The notes below the pieces were generated by a model. The model did not search any database and was not told where the DNA came from. It saw only the letters and a program-made list of their open reading frames with translations. From Clostridium sp. 'deep sea' (GTDB taxonomy: Bacteria > Bacillota > UBA994 > PWPR01), in contig NZ_CP063353.1 of the NCBI RefSeq assembly GCF_014931565.1, positions 3,100,001 through 3,164,000 of the forward strand: 64,000 nt of DNA, read 5' to 3'. The position numbers and the translations under genes were made by a program. Of the stretch, positions 44,351 to 54,506 are shown piece by piece; position 1 is the stretch's first letter; every line of letters begins with the position of its first letter.

Positions 44351-44379
44351 TTGACATATAGCTATTTAGATAATACAAT
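44351..44379 (+). promoter_or_regulatory. Sigma-A promoter of the S41 gene
   Basis: TTGACA (44351-44356) and TACAAT (44374-44379) are 17 bp apart, about 70 bp ahead of the start codon. Confidence 0.7.
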
Positions 44380-44450
44380 GAATATACGAGATAACATAAT
44401 TATACATCCATAGGTTTAGGGTTTAAAGACAACATGAAAGGAGCTGTAAA

Positions 44451-45650
44451 GTGAAAAATATTAAAAAACTTAATGCAAAGAAAATCATTATAGTTGTTGT
44501 ATCTTTATGTTTAGTAGTAGCTTTAGTATATTTTGGCATAGTTAGAGACTATTTATTTAGGTTGTATTCAGTGGATCAAAAGCTGGAAGACTTTAATTAC
44601 TTATGTGAAACAATTGAAGCTGATTATTGTTTTTTTGAAGATTGGGAAGAGAGTTATCCTTTAAGTTTTGAAAAACTAAGAGAACAATTTAAAACTAAAA
44701 TATTAAAAACAGATACTGATAAACAATTTTTAAACTTATTAAACGAGTTTATGATAGAAATAAGAGATCCCCATTCTTATCTTGTTAATCCAAAAGAGTT
44801 TTGGATAATAGCTTCTAATATAGAGTTAAAAAGAGAGTACATAGGTGAAGAAGCATACAATACATACAAAGAATTAAATGATTTAAGTAGTGAGAATTAT
44901 AAGTATTGGAGTAGAGTGATATCTCATAACTATAAAAAGAATAAGGCTTATTCATATTCAAGTAGCGGATATTCAGTAAAAGAATATCCAGAATTAAATA
45001 CAATATATGTAAAGATTCCAATGTTTACGTTAACTACAGATGAGCGAGAAGAAATTAAACAGTATTTATTAAATAAAGCAACATCAAATATTATTCTTGA
45101 TATCAGAGACAATGCTGGTGGTTATATTGATGATTGGTCTGAATATATCTTACCTGCAATTATAAAGAACGAAACTAGCGTATCAAAATATGGGCTATTA
45201 AAGAGAAGCCAAGTTACCAATGAACTTAAGGAACAGAACATTCTTGAGCTTAGTAACCTACCAGTGGCAACTCTTGATCCATTTATCACAGCTAATTATT
45301 CACATTTTTTTGAAGTTGAAACTAAAGTAAAACCTGTTAACAGTAAAAAAGGATATGATAAATTATTTTTACTGGTTAATCAACATTGTTTATCTGCATC
45401 AGAGCAATTAATTAGCTGGGTTAAATACTCCAATACAGGTACAATTGTTGGCTCAAAATCAGGTGGAATAGATTCAGGCTATAGTAAAATGTATACCCTA
45501 CCAAATACAAAATTACAAGTAAGAATATCTAATACCCGAATACTGTTTCCAGATGGCACTATACGAACTGTTCTTGAGGGAACCCCACCCGATATTGAGT
45601 GCAATCCTCAAAAGGCATTAGAAGTGGTATTGGATATTATTAAAAACTAA
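44451..45650 (+). CDS. S41-family peptidase-like membrane protein
   Basis: The 399-residue protein has an N-terminal membrane segment (about residues 11-30) without a lipobox, then a helical region and an S41 core: NIILDIRDNAGGYID (about 208-222), LLVNQHCLSASEQLISW with the likely catalytic Ser, and GSKSGGIDSGYSKMYTLPNT. It is related in domain to the lipoprotein at 7497 but differs in anchor and length. It should face outside the membrane. Start is GTG with AAAGGAG upstream; a terminator follows. Confidence 0.8.
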   Translation: MKNIKKLNAKKIIIVVVSLCLVVALVYFGIVRDYLFRLYSVDQKLEDFNYLCETIEADYCFFEDWEESYPLSFEKLREQFKTKILKTDTDKQFLNLLNEFMIEIRDPHSYLVNPKEFWIIASNIELKREYIGEEAYNTYKELNDLSSENYKYWSRVISHNYKKNKAYSYSSSGYSVKEYPELNTIYVKIPMFTLTTDEREEIKQYLLNKATSNIILDIRDNAGGYIDDWSEYILPAIIKNETSVSKYGLLKRSQVTNELKEQNILELSNLPVATLDPFITANYSHFFEVETKVKPVNSKKGYDKLFLLVNQHCLSASEQLISWVKYSNTGTIVGSKSGGIDSGYSKMYTLPNTKLQVRISNTRILFPDGTIRTVLEGTPPDIECNPQKALEVVLDIIKN

Positions 45651-45699
45651 TTAGATTTAACAAGTTTAATACCAACAACTTAAATAAAATTATGCATTG

Positions 45700-45732
45700 A
45701 ACGGGCTGAAATCCATTTTCACCCGTTTTTTT
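45700..45732 (+). terminator. Intrinsic terminator after the S41 gene
   Basis: AACGGG pairs with CCCGTT, extended by TGAAA/TTTCA with a single-base bulge, followed by a T run. Confidence 0.82.
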
Positions 45733-45916
45733 AAAGCAATTACTATGAAATACTAAGTGAAAATGTTAAAGTAAATTGTTGAAATAGCAATATAATAAAT
45801 ATAATCAATCAAACATAGCTGCACCCTCTTGCTAACACAGACTTGTTAGTATAAAATTTTAATAAAATAATCTTTATTTACACCTAAAATGATTCCCTTC
45901 CTGAAAGGCATAAACT

Positions 45917-48900
45917 ATGAAAATGTTAAAAAAATACTCACTTTTTATCACTATTTCATTAATAATATTAGTTGTGAGTGTTGTTTTTGATATAACAAAA
46001 ATATCAAATACAAATACATTGCAAGTGGTTAATGGTTGTTTAGATTTATCTCATTATAATCTTCAAGAAGGACCAATTAAATTAAGTGGCGAGTGGGAGT
46101 TGTATAAAAACCAATTACTTACCTATGAAGACTTTCAAAATAATCACTATCAAGCACAGCTGCAAAATGTGCCAGGTAGTTTTCAACCAACCCACATTTC
46201 TAACATAAAAGGTTATGGATATGGTACATATCGCCTTAAAGTAAAAACAAACGATATAAACAAAATTCTAGGCCTTAAAATCTTAACAATGTCTACCTCA
46301 TATAAGCTAATGATTAATAATGAAGTTGTAGCAACTAATGGCATAGTAGCAACCAATAAACAAGGGTATAAAAGTAGTTTTAGACCCCAAATTGTTGTCT
46401 TTAACAATACTAATCATGAGTTTGATATTATTGTTCAGGTTGCTAATTACACCTATAATCGTACGGGTATGTGGCATAGCATGATTTTGGGAGAATACCA
46501 GCAAGTAATGAATCTTAAAAAACACTCAACTCATAGAGCAGTGTTTTTATTGGGTGGTATTTTATTTACCCTTATTTATCATGTTGGAATCTTTTTTTTA
46601 CAGAAAAAAAATAACAAAACTAATCTATACTTAATTATTAGCTTATCAATTATGCTTATTAGAATTCTATTTACTGGTGATTATATAATTACAAGTTTGT
46701 TTCCTAATATTTCCGTTGCCTTTATTGCTAGGGTAGAGTACTTAACTATAATCTGGGGTCCATCAGCTGTTGCACTGTTTAATTATACACTTTTTGAAGA
46801 TATTGTAAGTAAATTAAGTATAAAATTAACAATTGGTTATGCCGTATTTTGCACAATAATTATTACTATTTTACCAACCTATGTTTATACAAACTATGTT
46901 ATTGTATTAGAAATTATCTATATATTAGTATTTATCTATTTAATATATTGTAATTATAAAGCAATTCAAAAAGATAAGACATTTTCGGTTTTATGTACTA
47001 TAGGTTACTCATCAGTAATATGTGCCTGTATTTTAGATGTTTTATACTATATGAATATTATAAATATAATTGATGGAGGAATAACCCCTTATTCAGTATT
47101 TTCAATACTAACAATACAGGTATTTATAGTAGCACATCGTTATGAAAAGTCGTTTGAGGATATTAGAAAACTATCTACAGAGTTAATTAAACAGGATAAA
47201 ATAAAAGATGATTTTTTAGCCTATACCTCACACGAAATTAAAACTCCTTTACAAGGAATGATTGGGTTGATAGAACATATTATTGAAAATGGCGAGAATC
47301 TTTATGATACCCAAAAAGAAAACCTAACTTATGCGGTGAAGAGTGGAAGAAGATTATCGCAGTTAGTTAATAATATACTTGATTATGCAAAACTAAAAAA
47401 TAATGATATAAAACTGCAACTAAAAAATGTAACACTTTTAAGCGTAGCACATTTTGTAATTAATACTCAAAAATACTTAGCTAACAATCAAGATATTGAA
47501 ATAAGTTGCAATATAGACCCTAAAATAAGAGTTTATGGAGATGAAAATCGACTTATACAGATACTAACTAATTTAGTATCTAACTCTCTAAAGTTTACTA
47601 AACAAGGTGAGATAAAAATTAGCTGTATTAAACAGAATACCTTGATAAGAGTATGTGTAGAAGATACAGGGTGTGGAATTCCCCTAGATAAACTACAGCA
47701 AATATTTAAGGCCTATAATCAAGTGAATCATACAAACTCAGTATTAGGAACAGGGCTGGGTTTGAGTATTTCAAAACAGCTTGTAAAATTACATGGAGGT
47801 GAAATTTGGGCTGAATCCGATTCTAAAACAGGCTCTAAATTTTACTTTACCTTACAAGCAAGTAAAAACACAGTATCGCAACTATCCCTTAATTTTAGAT
47901 CAAAACCTAGGCTTAAAAACATTAAGCAACAGAGTTTTTCAAAGATAAAAATTCTTAAAAAGAATAATAAAAACACAATTTTAATTGTTGATGATGATTC
48001 AGCTAATTTGCAAGTTTTAATTAATATATTATCTACCGAAGACTATAGATTAATAGTTACATGCAATAGCAAAGAAGCGGTTAAAGCTATTGAACAATAT
48101 AAAATAGATATTGCAATACTAGATATCATGATGGATGAAATCTCAGGCTATGATTTATGTAAGATAATAAGGTCAACCTATAATTTATATCAGTTACCAG
48201 TTTTAATGATTACAGCTCAAACCCATACTGAGGCAATGATCCATGGCTTTAAATTAGGCGCTAATGACTTTTTAACTAAGCCTTTTAGTAGTGAAGAGCT
48301 AAAAGCCAGAATTAGTACCTTAATAAATATGAGAACATCAGCAATAGAGGTAATTAATAATAAAGTTGCTTTTTTGCAAGCTCAAATAAAACCCCATTTT
48401 ATCTATAATGCCTTAAATGTAATAGTTTCTTTATGCGATACTGACCCAAATAAAGCCAGTGACCTGCTAATAGATTTTAGTAGCTATTTAAGAAAGAGCT
48501 TCGATTTTAGCAATACTAAAAACTTTGTACCTATTGAGAGTGAAATAGAATATATAAAGTCCTATTTAGCTATTGAACAGGTACGTTTTGAGAATAAAAT
48601 AAAGTGCAATTTTAATATAAAATACACAGGGTTTATGATTCCACCGTTAATACTACAACCCTTAGTGGAGAATTGTATTAAACACGGTATTCTTAAAAAG
48701 GTTGGTAATGGTGAAATAAACATTAGTATTTATAAAAAAAACCAAAAGATATATATAATTGTTGAAGACGATGGTGTGGGTATCTCTAAGAATAAACTTA
48801 ACACAATCTTAAGTGATACAGATACAGTAAGTAAAAGTGTTGGTTTAAAAAATATCAATAAGAGATTACAGCACTATTATGGTGTTGGTCTTAAAATAGA

Positions 48901-48970
48901 TAGTAGCATACAAAAAGGGTGTAGATTTATAATTGAAATACCAGAGAATATTATTGGGGAGGAATATTAA
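45917..48970 (+). CDS. 7TMR-DISM hybrid sensor kinase with second LytS-type kinase module
   Basis: This 1017-residue protein has a membrane segment (about 7-25), an external 7TMR-DISMED2-like beta domain (about 40-185), seven membrane segments (about 205-400), HisKA with SHEIKTPLQG (H439), HATPase motifs (LVSNSLKFT, VEDTGCGIP, GTGLGLS), a receiver domain (VDDDSAN, D736 in ILDIMMDE, TKPF) and a C-terminal LytS-type kinase with QIKPHFIYNALN (H827) and its own ATPase motifs (LVENCIKHG, EDDGVGI). The adjacent response regulator overlaps by 1 bp and is the likely partner. The signal is unknown. Confidence 0.9.
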   Translation: MKMLKKYSLFITISLIILVVSVVFDITKISNTNTLQVVNGCLDLSHYNLQEGPIKLSGEWELYKNQLLTYEDFQNNHYQAQLQNVPGSFQPTHISNIKGYGYGTYRLKVKTNDINKILGLKILTMSTSYKLMINNEVVATNGIVATNKQGYKSSFRPQIVVFNNTNHEFDIIVQVANYTYNRTGMWHSMILGEYQQVMNLKKHSTHRAVFLLGGILFTLIYHVGIFFLQKKNNKTNLYLIISLSIMLIRILFTGDYIITSLFPNISVAFIARVEYLTIIWGPSAVALFNYTLFEDIVSKLSIKLTIGYAVFCTIIITILPTYVYTNYVIVLEIIYILVFIYLIYCNYKAIQKDKTFSVLCTIGYSSVICACILDVLYYMNIINIIDGGITPYSVFSILTIQVFIVAHRYEKSFEDIRKLSTELIKQDKIKDDFLAYTSHEIKTPLQGMIGLIEHIIENGENLYDTQKENLTYAVKSGRRLSQLVNNILDYAKLKNNDIKLQLKNVTLLSVAHFVINTQKYLANNQDIEISCNIDPKIRVYGDENRLIQILTNLVSNSLKFTKQGEIKISCIKQNTLIRVCVEDTGCGIPLDKLQQIFKAYNQVNHTNSVLGTGLGLSISKQLVKLHGGEIWAESDSKTGSKFYFTLQASKNTVSQLSLNFRSKPRLKNIKQQSFSKIKILKKNNKNTILIVDDDSANLQVLINILSTEDYRLIVTCNSKEAVKAIEQYKIDIAILDIMMDEISGYDLCKIIRSTYNLYQLPVLMITAQTHTEAMIHGFKLGANDFLTKPFSSEELKARISTLINMRTSAIEVINNKVAFLQAQIKPHFIYNALNVIVSLCDTDPNKASDLLIDFSSYLRKSFDFSNTKNFVPIESEIEYIKSYLAIEQVRFENKIKCNFNIKYTGFMIPPLILQPLVENCIKHGILKKVGNGEINISIYKKNQKIYIIVEDDGVGISKNKLNTILSDTDTVSKSVGLKNINKRLQHYYGVGLKIDSSIQKGCRFIIEIPENIIGEEY

Positions 48971-49839
48971 TGAGAGCTTTGGTAATAGATGATGAGCAAC
49001 ATGCTATCAACAGATTAAGAAAACTACTACAACAGATACCTGATATTACTGAAATAAACTCTTTTACAGATGCCAATAAAGCACTTAGTTATATGCAAAA
49101 CAAAAAACACCATATCATATTTTTAGATATTGAAATGCCTCTGAATGGCTTAGAGGTTTTCAAAAAAATTATGGATATTGAGCGCTTTATTCCTATTGTT
49201 TTTACTACTGCTTATGACCAATATGCCATTAAAGCCTTTGAGTTAAATGCTATAGACTACTTATTAAAACCTTTTAAACTTGAAAGACTAAAAAAATCTG
49301 TAAACAGGGCCGTAGAGTTTTATCAATTAAATGAGCAGAAAACAGAGATAACTAATAGTAAATTCAAAATACAGTGTTTTAAAAGATTAACAATGTATTT
49401 TAACAACAAAATAATAAATAATAATTGGCGTACCAAAAAAGCCGATGAATTAATAGCCTATTTAATATGTGAGCAAGGTAATTATGTTTCTAAAGATAAA
49501 ATAATAGATAACTTATGGCCGGGCTCCAATTGTAAAAAAGCAATGAGTAGCCTTTATACAACACTATATTATATTAGGCAACAAGAACAGGCCCAAAATA
49601 TTACCATACCCATAGAATCCGTTAGGGGTAAAATGAGGCTCAACACCGAAAAAATAGAGATAGACATAAATACCTTAAATAAATACTATAAACGCTTTAA
49701 AAGTGGTAAAACAATCAATAAACAAGAGATAGCAGATATTTACACAGGTATGTTATTTGAAGAACATGATTACCCCTGGAGTATTGTTTTGCAAGCAAAA
49801 TACGAAAATATGTATCATGATTTAATAGCAAGTCAATAA
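48970..49839 (+). CDS. Response regulator with SARP-like winged-helix output
   Basis: The 289-residue protein has an N-terminal receiver (VIDDEQHA, phospho-acceptor D53 in FLDIEMP, TTAYD, LLKPF) and a C-terminal DNA-binding region: WRTKKADELIAYLICEQGNYVSKDKIIDNLWPG, typical of the OmpR-like winged helix in SARP/BTAD activators, followed by helices SLYTTLYYIRQ and a bacterial transcriptional activator domain. It overlaps the kinase stop by 1 bp, so the pair is co-expressed. Targets are unknown. Confidence 0.88.
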   Translation: MRALVIDDEQHAINRLRKLLQQIPDITEINSFTDANKALSYMQNKKHHIIFLDIEMPLNGLEVFKKIMDIERFIPIVFTTAYDQYAIKAFELNAIDYLLKPFKLERLKKSVNRAVEFYQLNEQKTEITNSKFKIQCFKRLTMYFNNKIINNNWRTKKADELIAYLICEQGNYVSKDKIIDNLWPGSNCKKAMSSLYTTLYYIRQQEQAQNITIPIESVRGKMRLNTEKIEIDINTLNKYYKRFKSGKTINKQEIADIYTGMLFEEHDYPWSIVLQAKYENMYHDLIASQ

Positions 49840-49855
49840 ATACTTAAACAAATGT

Positions 49856-49881
49856 ACGGGCTGGCTTCCATGCCAGCCCGT
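49856..49881. terminator. Hairpin between convergent regulator and aminotransferase genes
   Basis: A perfect 10-bp stem ACGGGCTGGC/GCCAGCCCGT with a 6-nt loop. It lacks a T run but sits between convergent stops. Confidence 0.7.
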
Positions 49882-49912
49882 GTATATTAAAAAGAAAATT
49901 TGTAAATTAAAA

Positions 49913-51067
49913 CTACAATTTACTTAAAAACTCTTCAATTCTATTTAACCCTTCAACCAAACTCTCCATAGATACCGCGCAAGATATGCGTAAGTATCCC
50001 TCTCCATACTGCGAAAAAGCGTCTCCAGGAATTAAAGCTACTCCAGCTTCTTCAACCAAACGCAATGCCATATCAAAAGACTTTACACCTAGGTGTTTTA
50101 TAGAAGTAAAAATATAAAATGCTCCACCTGGTTTGTGGGTTTTTAAGCCCATGTCATTTAATCTTTTCCAAGTATATTCTATACGCTCATAATATGAGTC
50201 TCTCATAGGGTAGGCATCTTCATAACCATTTGTTAAGGCCTCTAAAGCAGCTATTTGACTTACACTGCTAGCACAAGTTACATTGTACTGATGTACCTTA
50301 AGTATTTGATTTGCCAAGTAGCTAGGGGCCAATAAAATACCTACACGCCAGCCTGTCATAGCGTGGCTTTTTGATAAACCATTTATAATTATAGTTTTTT
50401 CACGCATATTCTCATAATTAGCAATACTTTTATGATTACCTTCAAAAACCAACTCGCTATATAACTCGTCTGCAATAATAACTACATCTTTATCCTTTAA
50501 ACACTGTGCTAAATCTTTGAGCTCTTGCTCTGTTAAAATTGCACCTGTTGGATTAGATGGGTATGGTAGAATAACTACCTTTGTATTTTTAGTTAAGTGT
50601 TTAGTTAACTGAGTGGCTGTTAGTTTAAAGTTTGTTTCAGTAGTATCAACTAAAACTGTTTTTGCTCCACACATTGTAATTACAGGTTCATAACCAGGGT
50701 AAACAGGAGCCGGTAAAATAACCTCATCACCAGTAGTTAATAACGCTCTTAAAGCAATGTCGATAGCTTCACTAGAGCCAGCAGTAATAATAATTTCATC
50801 TTCTGCTTGGTAGCTTAATTGGTACTTTTTTTTCATCCAGTTTGAGGTAGCTTCTCTTAGCTCCATAAAACCAGCATTATGGGTATAACGAGTAGTATTA
50901 TTGTTAATAGCTTTAATGGCAGCATCTTTTATATGCTGAGGGGTATCAAAATTAGGCTGACCCAAAGTTAAAGATACTATATTATCTTTACCAGATATCA
51001 TATTGAAAAATTTTCTAATTCCAGAGATCTCAATTTCTTTAACTTTAGGGTTAATATTCATTGTCAT
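49913..51067 (-). CDS. PLP-dependent class I/II aminotransferase
   Basis: A 384-residue fold-type I aminotransferase with YTHNAGFMELREA, the SNPTGAILT loop (about 171-179), DELYSELVF and the PLP-binding Lys at 233 in INGLSKSHAMTGWRVG, and a late RISCAVS with the substrate-carboxylate Arg. It resembles aspartate/aromatic aminotransferases (PatA-like) of Firmicutes. It transfers amino groups between an amino acid and 2-oxoglutarate; the amino acid is not determined. Two ATGs (51067 and 51061) are possible. Confidence 0.9.
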   Translation of the reverse strand: MTMNINPKVKEIEISGIRKFFNMISGKDNIVSLTLGQPNFDTPQHIKDAAIKAINNNTTRYTHNAGFMELREATSNWMKKKYQLSYQAEDEIIITAGSSEAIDIALRALLTTGDEVILPAPVYPGYEPVITMCGAKTVLVDTTETNFKLTATQLTKHLTKNTKVVILPYPSNPTGAILTEQELKDLAQCLKDKDVVIIADELYSELVFEGNHKSIANYENMREKTIIINGLSKSHAMTGWRVGILLAPSYLANQILKVHQYNVTCASSVSQIAALEALTNGYEDAYPMRDSYYERIEYTWKRLNDMGLKTHKPGGAFYIFTSIKHLGVKSFDMALRLVEEAGVALIPGDAFSQYGEGYLRISCAVSMESLVEGLNRIEEFLSKL

Positions 51068-51193
51068 TAAAAAAACCTACCTTTAACGTTATTATAATAT
51101 ATATTTTAACATAAAGAGGAGGGTTAGTATGCTTTATATATCATATAAAAGTGGTATAATAGCTAAGAAGAAGATGTTAAGCTGGGGGTAATT

Positions 51194-52258
51194 ATGAGAC
51201 TACAACAAATAAACGCTTCACAGCGTGAAATGTTTAATAACTATATACAAAACGTTCCAAAAGCACATGTATTTCAACTATATGAATGGGGCGAGCTAAA
51301 AAGCACAACAGGATGGAAACCACTATACTTTATGGTTTTTGACAATAATAAACCTAAAGCAGCCATATCAATACTAAAAAGAAAAATTCCAGGTCTTAAT
51401 AAAAACATATTTTATGCTCCAAGAGGACCTATTTGTGATATTAAAGATTATGATACAATGGATTTTTTATGGGCTGAAATAGCTAAATTAGCTAAAGAAC
51501 ACAAAGCAGTTTTTCTTAAAATAGATCCTGATATTAGTGTAGAAAACAAAGATTTTCAAGAGTATTTAGAGAGTAGAAAATTTAAAAAATTATCTACAGG
51601 TAAAGACTTTAATGGTATACAGCCAAAGTTTGTAATGCGTTTAAAACTGGATAAATCTGAGCAAGATCTTTTGGCAGCAATGGCCAGTAAAACTCGTTAT
51701 AATATTCGCTATTCAGCCCGAAAAGGTGTTAGCATACGTAGTGAATGTAATGATAGTGATTTAAAGAAGTTTTACGAAATTTTAATCGAAACAGCTAAAA
51801 GAGATAATTTTGGTATTAGAAGCTTTGAGTACTTTGAGAATATGTATAAATATTTAGTAAAAACAGGACATGGAAAACTCTTTTTAGCTGAGTATGAAGG
51901 AGAGATAATCTCTGGTACATTGGCCTTAATTTGTGGTAAAACAGTATGGTATAGTTATGGAGCTTCTGATAAACACCGTAATAAACAGCCTAGTTATTTA
52001 ATTCAATGGAATATGATAAAGTGGGCATTAGAGAACAACTGTGATGTTTATGATTTTAGGGGTATATCTGGAGATCTAGATGAAAACAATCCTTTATATG
52101 GACTATATAGATTTAAAAAAGGCTTTGGTGCAGAGTTTACTGAGTATATTGGAGAATACGATTTAGTATTTTCTCCATTAATGTATACCCTTTGGGAAAA
52201 GGCAATGCCTGCTGCCAAAAAACTTCGTAAAAAAGTTCTTAAAGTAATAAAAAAATAG
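51194..52258 (+). CDS. FemAB-family aminoacyltransferase 1
   Basis: A 354-residue protein of the FemABX family, which adds amino acids from aminoacyl-tRNA to the lipid II peptide. Landmarks: VFQLYEWGELKSTTGWKPLY near residue 25, FYAPRGPICDIKDY, MASKTRYNIRYSARKGV (about 162-178) and the double GNAT ending YDFRGISGDLDENNPLYGLYRFKKGFG. It is followed 9 bp later by a paralogue. A TATAAT at 51155-51160 is a likely -10 box. The residue added cannot be predicted. Confidence 0.9.
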   Translation: MRLQQINASQREMFNNYIQNVPKAHVFQLYEWGELKSTTGWKPLYFMVFDNNKPKAAISILKRKIPGLNKNIFYAPRGPICDIKDYDTMDFLWAEIAKLAKEHKAVFLKIDPDISVENKDFQEYLESRKFKKLSTGKDFNGIQPKFVMRLKLDKSEQDLLAAMASKTRYNIRYSARKGVSIRSECNDSDLKKFYEILIETAKRDNFGIRSFEYFENMYKYLVKTGHGKLFLAEYEGEIISGTLALICGKTVWYSYGASDKHRNKQPSYLIQWNMIKWALENNCDVYDFRGISGDLDENNPLYGLYRFKKGFGAEFTEYIGEYDLVFSPLMYTLWEKAMPAAKKLRKKVLKVIKK

Positions 52259-52267
52259 CTACTAACT

Positions 52268-53347
52268 TTGGAGGATAGCATGAAGTTTATTGAAATAAAT
52301 GAAAATAATAAAAAGCAATATAATGACTATATAAAAGAATCACATCAAAGTCATGTTTATCAACTATATGAGTGGGGGGAACTAAAAAATGAAACCAACT
52401 GGGTTCCCTATAGATATATGGTTTATGATGGAGATACAGCAAAGGCAGCTATATCTTTATTAAAAAAAAGAATACCTGCAATTGGTAAATACTTTTTTTA
52501 TGCTCCGAGGGGGCCGGTATGTAGTTTAACTGATTATGAAACAATGGATTTTTTATGGGAGAACATTAGCAAAATTGCTAAACAGCAACATGTAGCATTT
52601 TTGAAAATAGATCCAGGTGCTTATGCAGGTGATGAAGAACTGCACAATTATTTAACTAGTAGAGATTTTAAACATATAGCTAATCGTAAAGATTATAAAG
52701 AAATACAGCCTAAGTTTGTACACAGATTAGCTGTAAATAAAGACGAAGATAGATTGTTAGCAGAGATGTCGAGTAAAACCCGTTACAATATTCGTTATGC
52801 GGCTAAAAAGGGTGTTGTAATTAAAGATGACTGTAGTATAGACGACCTAAAAGAGTTTTATAGATTACTTAAAATTACCGCAAATAGAGATAACTTTGGA
52901 GCAAGGGGTTACGAGTATTACGTTAACATGTGGAATCATTTAGTTAAAAATGGTTATGGAAAATTGTTTATGGCGGAATATGAAGGCACTTATATTGCCG
53001 GTGCTTTTAACTTAATTTGTGGTAATAAAGTATGGTACGCTTATGGAGCATCTGATAATAAAATGCGCAACAAACAGCCCAACTCTTTAGTTCAGTGGAC
53101 CATGATAAAATGGGCAATTGAAAATAACTGTGATATATATGATTTTGGTGGAGTATCAGGATTTGCCGATGAAACTCACCCCATGTATGGTGTGTATAGA
53201 TTTAAAAAAGGTTTTGGTGGCGGTGTAACTGAATTTATTGGCGAATATGATTTAGTGTTCTCTAAATTACATTACTCAATGTGGGACAAACTAATGCCAT
53301 TTGCAATTAAAAAGAGAGCTCAAATCTTAAAGTTATTACGTCGCTAG
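52268..53347 (+). CDS. FemAB-family aminoacyltransferase 2
   Basis: This 359-residue protein is a close paralogue of the preceding gene with the same landmarks: VYQLYEWGELKNETNWVPYR, FYAPRGPVCSLTDY, MSSKTRYNIRYAAKKGV and YDFGGVSGFADETHPMYGVYRFKKGFG. A pair of FemAB genes usually means that a bridge of at least two residues is built in sequence (as with FemA/FemB or MurM/MurN). The start ATG lies at 52268 or 52280 (GGAGG at 52269 favours the second, giving 355 residues). alr follows after 13 bp. Confidence 0.9.
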   Translation: MEDSMKFIEINENNKKQYNDYIKESHQSHVYQLYEWGELKNETNWVPYRYMVYDGDTAKAAISLLKKRIPAIGKYFFYAPRGPVCSLTDYETMDFLWENISKIAKQQHVAFLKIDPGAYAGDEELHNYLTSRDFKHIANRKDYKEIQPKFVHRLAVNKDEDRLLAEMSSKTRYNIRYAAKKGVVIKDDCSIDDLKEFYRLLKITANRDNFGARGYEYYVNMWNHLVKNGYGKLFMAEYEGTYIAGAFNLICGNKVWYAYGASDNKMRNKQPNSLVQWTMIKWAIENNCDIYDFGGVSGFADETHPMYGVYRFKKGFGGGVTEFIGEYDLVFSKLHYSMWDKLMPFAIKKRAQILKLLRR

Positions 53348-53360
53348 GGAGGAAAATTTA

Positions 53361-54506
53361 ATGTCAGATATGAATTTCAATAGCTGGATATATATAGATA
53401 AGTCAGCTATTCGGCATAACATTAAAGAGGTTAAAAAACATATTGGAGATACCCGATTATTAGGTGTTGTTAAAGCAGATGCTTACGGTCATGGTATTGT
53501 TAATATGGCCCATTTAATGTTAGAAGAACAAGTAAATTATTTAGGGGTAGCATTACCAAATGAGGTATATGAGCTAAGACAAGCAGGTATTGCTGTGCCT
53601 ATATTATTAATGAGTCCAACATTACCAGATCAGTTTGTACAGCTTGTGGCTGCTGGATGTACCCTTACAATTAATTCTATATCTGATGTTATATATCTTC
53701 AACAAGTAGCAGCCAATGCTCGCAGAACTGTAAGGGTTCATATTAACATAAATACTGGTATGTATCGTTATGGAGTTAATGCTGACGAGGCACTTGCTTT
53801 GGCCAAAAAAATAATAGATCAAGAGAACCTAGAGCTTGAAGGTTTGTATACTCATTTTGCGAAAGCAGAAAGCAAAGTAGCCACTCGAAAGCAGCTAGAG
53901 CAGTTTATGCAAATTGTAAAAAGTATAAAACAAACAGGTATAGATGTACCAATACTACATTGTGCTAATAGTAGTGCAACAGCCCATATGCCTGAAACTC
54001 ACCTTGATATGGTAAGAGTTGGTACTTTGCTAATAGGTCAATGCCGAGTTAATAGTAAGTTAAAATTAAAAAGGGCATGGCACTTGCAAGCAAAAATTGT
54101 TAATATAATAAATGTTCCTAAAGGTTCAGCCATAGGATATGGAGCAACGTATAAAGTTAAAAGAAACTCACGATTAGCTATTATTCAATTAGGCTTTGCA
54201 GACGGTATAAGTATGTGGCCTGTTCATCGAAAAAGCACTCTAAAAGAGTTAATAAAAGATATAGCTAAAACAACCCTTAGGTTTTTTGGATTTAAGAGAG
54301 TTTTAGAAACAGCATTAATAAATGGGCATAAAATTTCATACATTGGAAAAGTAGGAATGCAGCATTTGGCATTAGATATAACAGATTATAATGATATACA
54401 CAAAGGCGATATAGCTAATGTAAGAATTTTACAAGCAGCTGTAAATGCTAAAATACCAAGAGTATTTAAAGCTCCAAACACAGATCGGGAGGGTAATTAT
54501 GCCTAA
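53361..54506 (+). CDS. alr: Alanine racemase
   Basis: The 381-residue protein has the PLP lysine in LGVVKADAYGHG (K38), MYRYGVNADEA, the IGYGATYK motif with the catalytic Tyr region and the C-terminal beta domain with YIGKVGMQHLALDIT. It interconverts L- and D-alanine for peptidoglycan. Its position between FemAB genes and an acyltransferase makes a cell-envelope operon. A stretch of about 30 residues around RKSTLKELIKDIAKTTLRFFG looks like an insertion relative to standard Alr. It overlaps the next gene by 8 bp. Confidence 0.93.
   Translation: MSDMNFNSWIYIDKSAIRHNIKEVKKHIGDTRLLGVVKADAYGHGIVNMAHLMLEEQVNYLGVALPNEVYELRQAGIAVPILLMSPTLPDQFVQLVAAGCTLTINSISDVIYLQQVAANARRTVRVHININTGMYRYGVNADEALALAKKIIDQENLELEGLYTHFAKAESKVATRKQLEQFMQIVKSIKQTGIDVPILHCANSSATAHMPETHLDMVRVGTLLIGQCRVNSKLKLKRAWHLQAKIVNIINVPKGSAIGYGATYKVKRNSRLAIIQLGFADGISMWPVHRKSTLKELIKDIAKTTLRFFGFKRVLETALINGHKISYIGKVGMQHLALDITDYNDIHKGDIANVRILQAAVNAKIPRVFKAPNTDREGNYA

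Larger units (their letters stand above)
44081..44450. other. Intergenic stretch after groEL
   Basis: Contains the groEL terminator and the promoter at 44351-44379. The rest is AT-rich with no coding frame or repeat that I can see. Confidence 0.45.
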
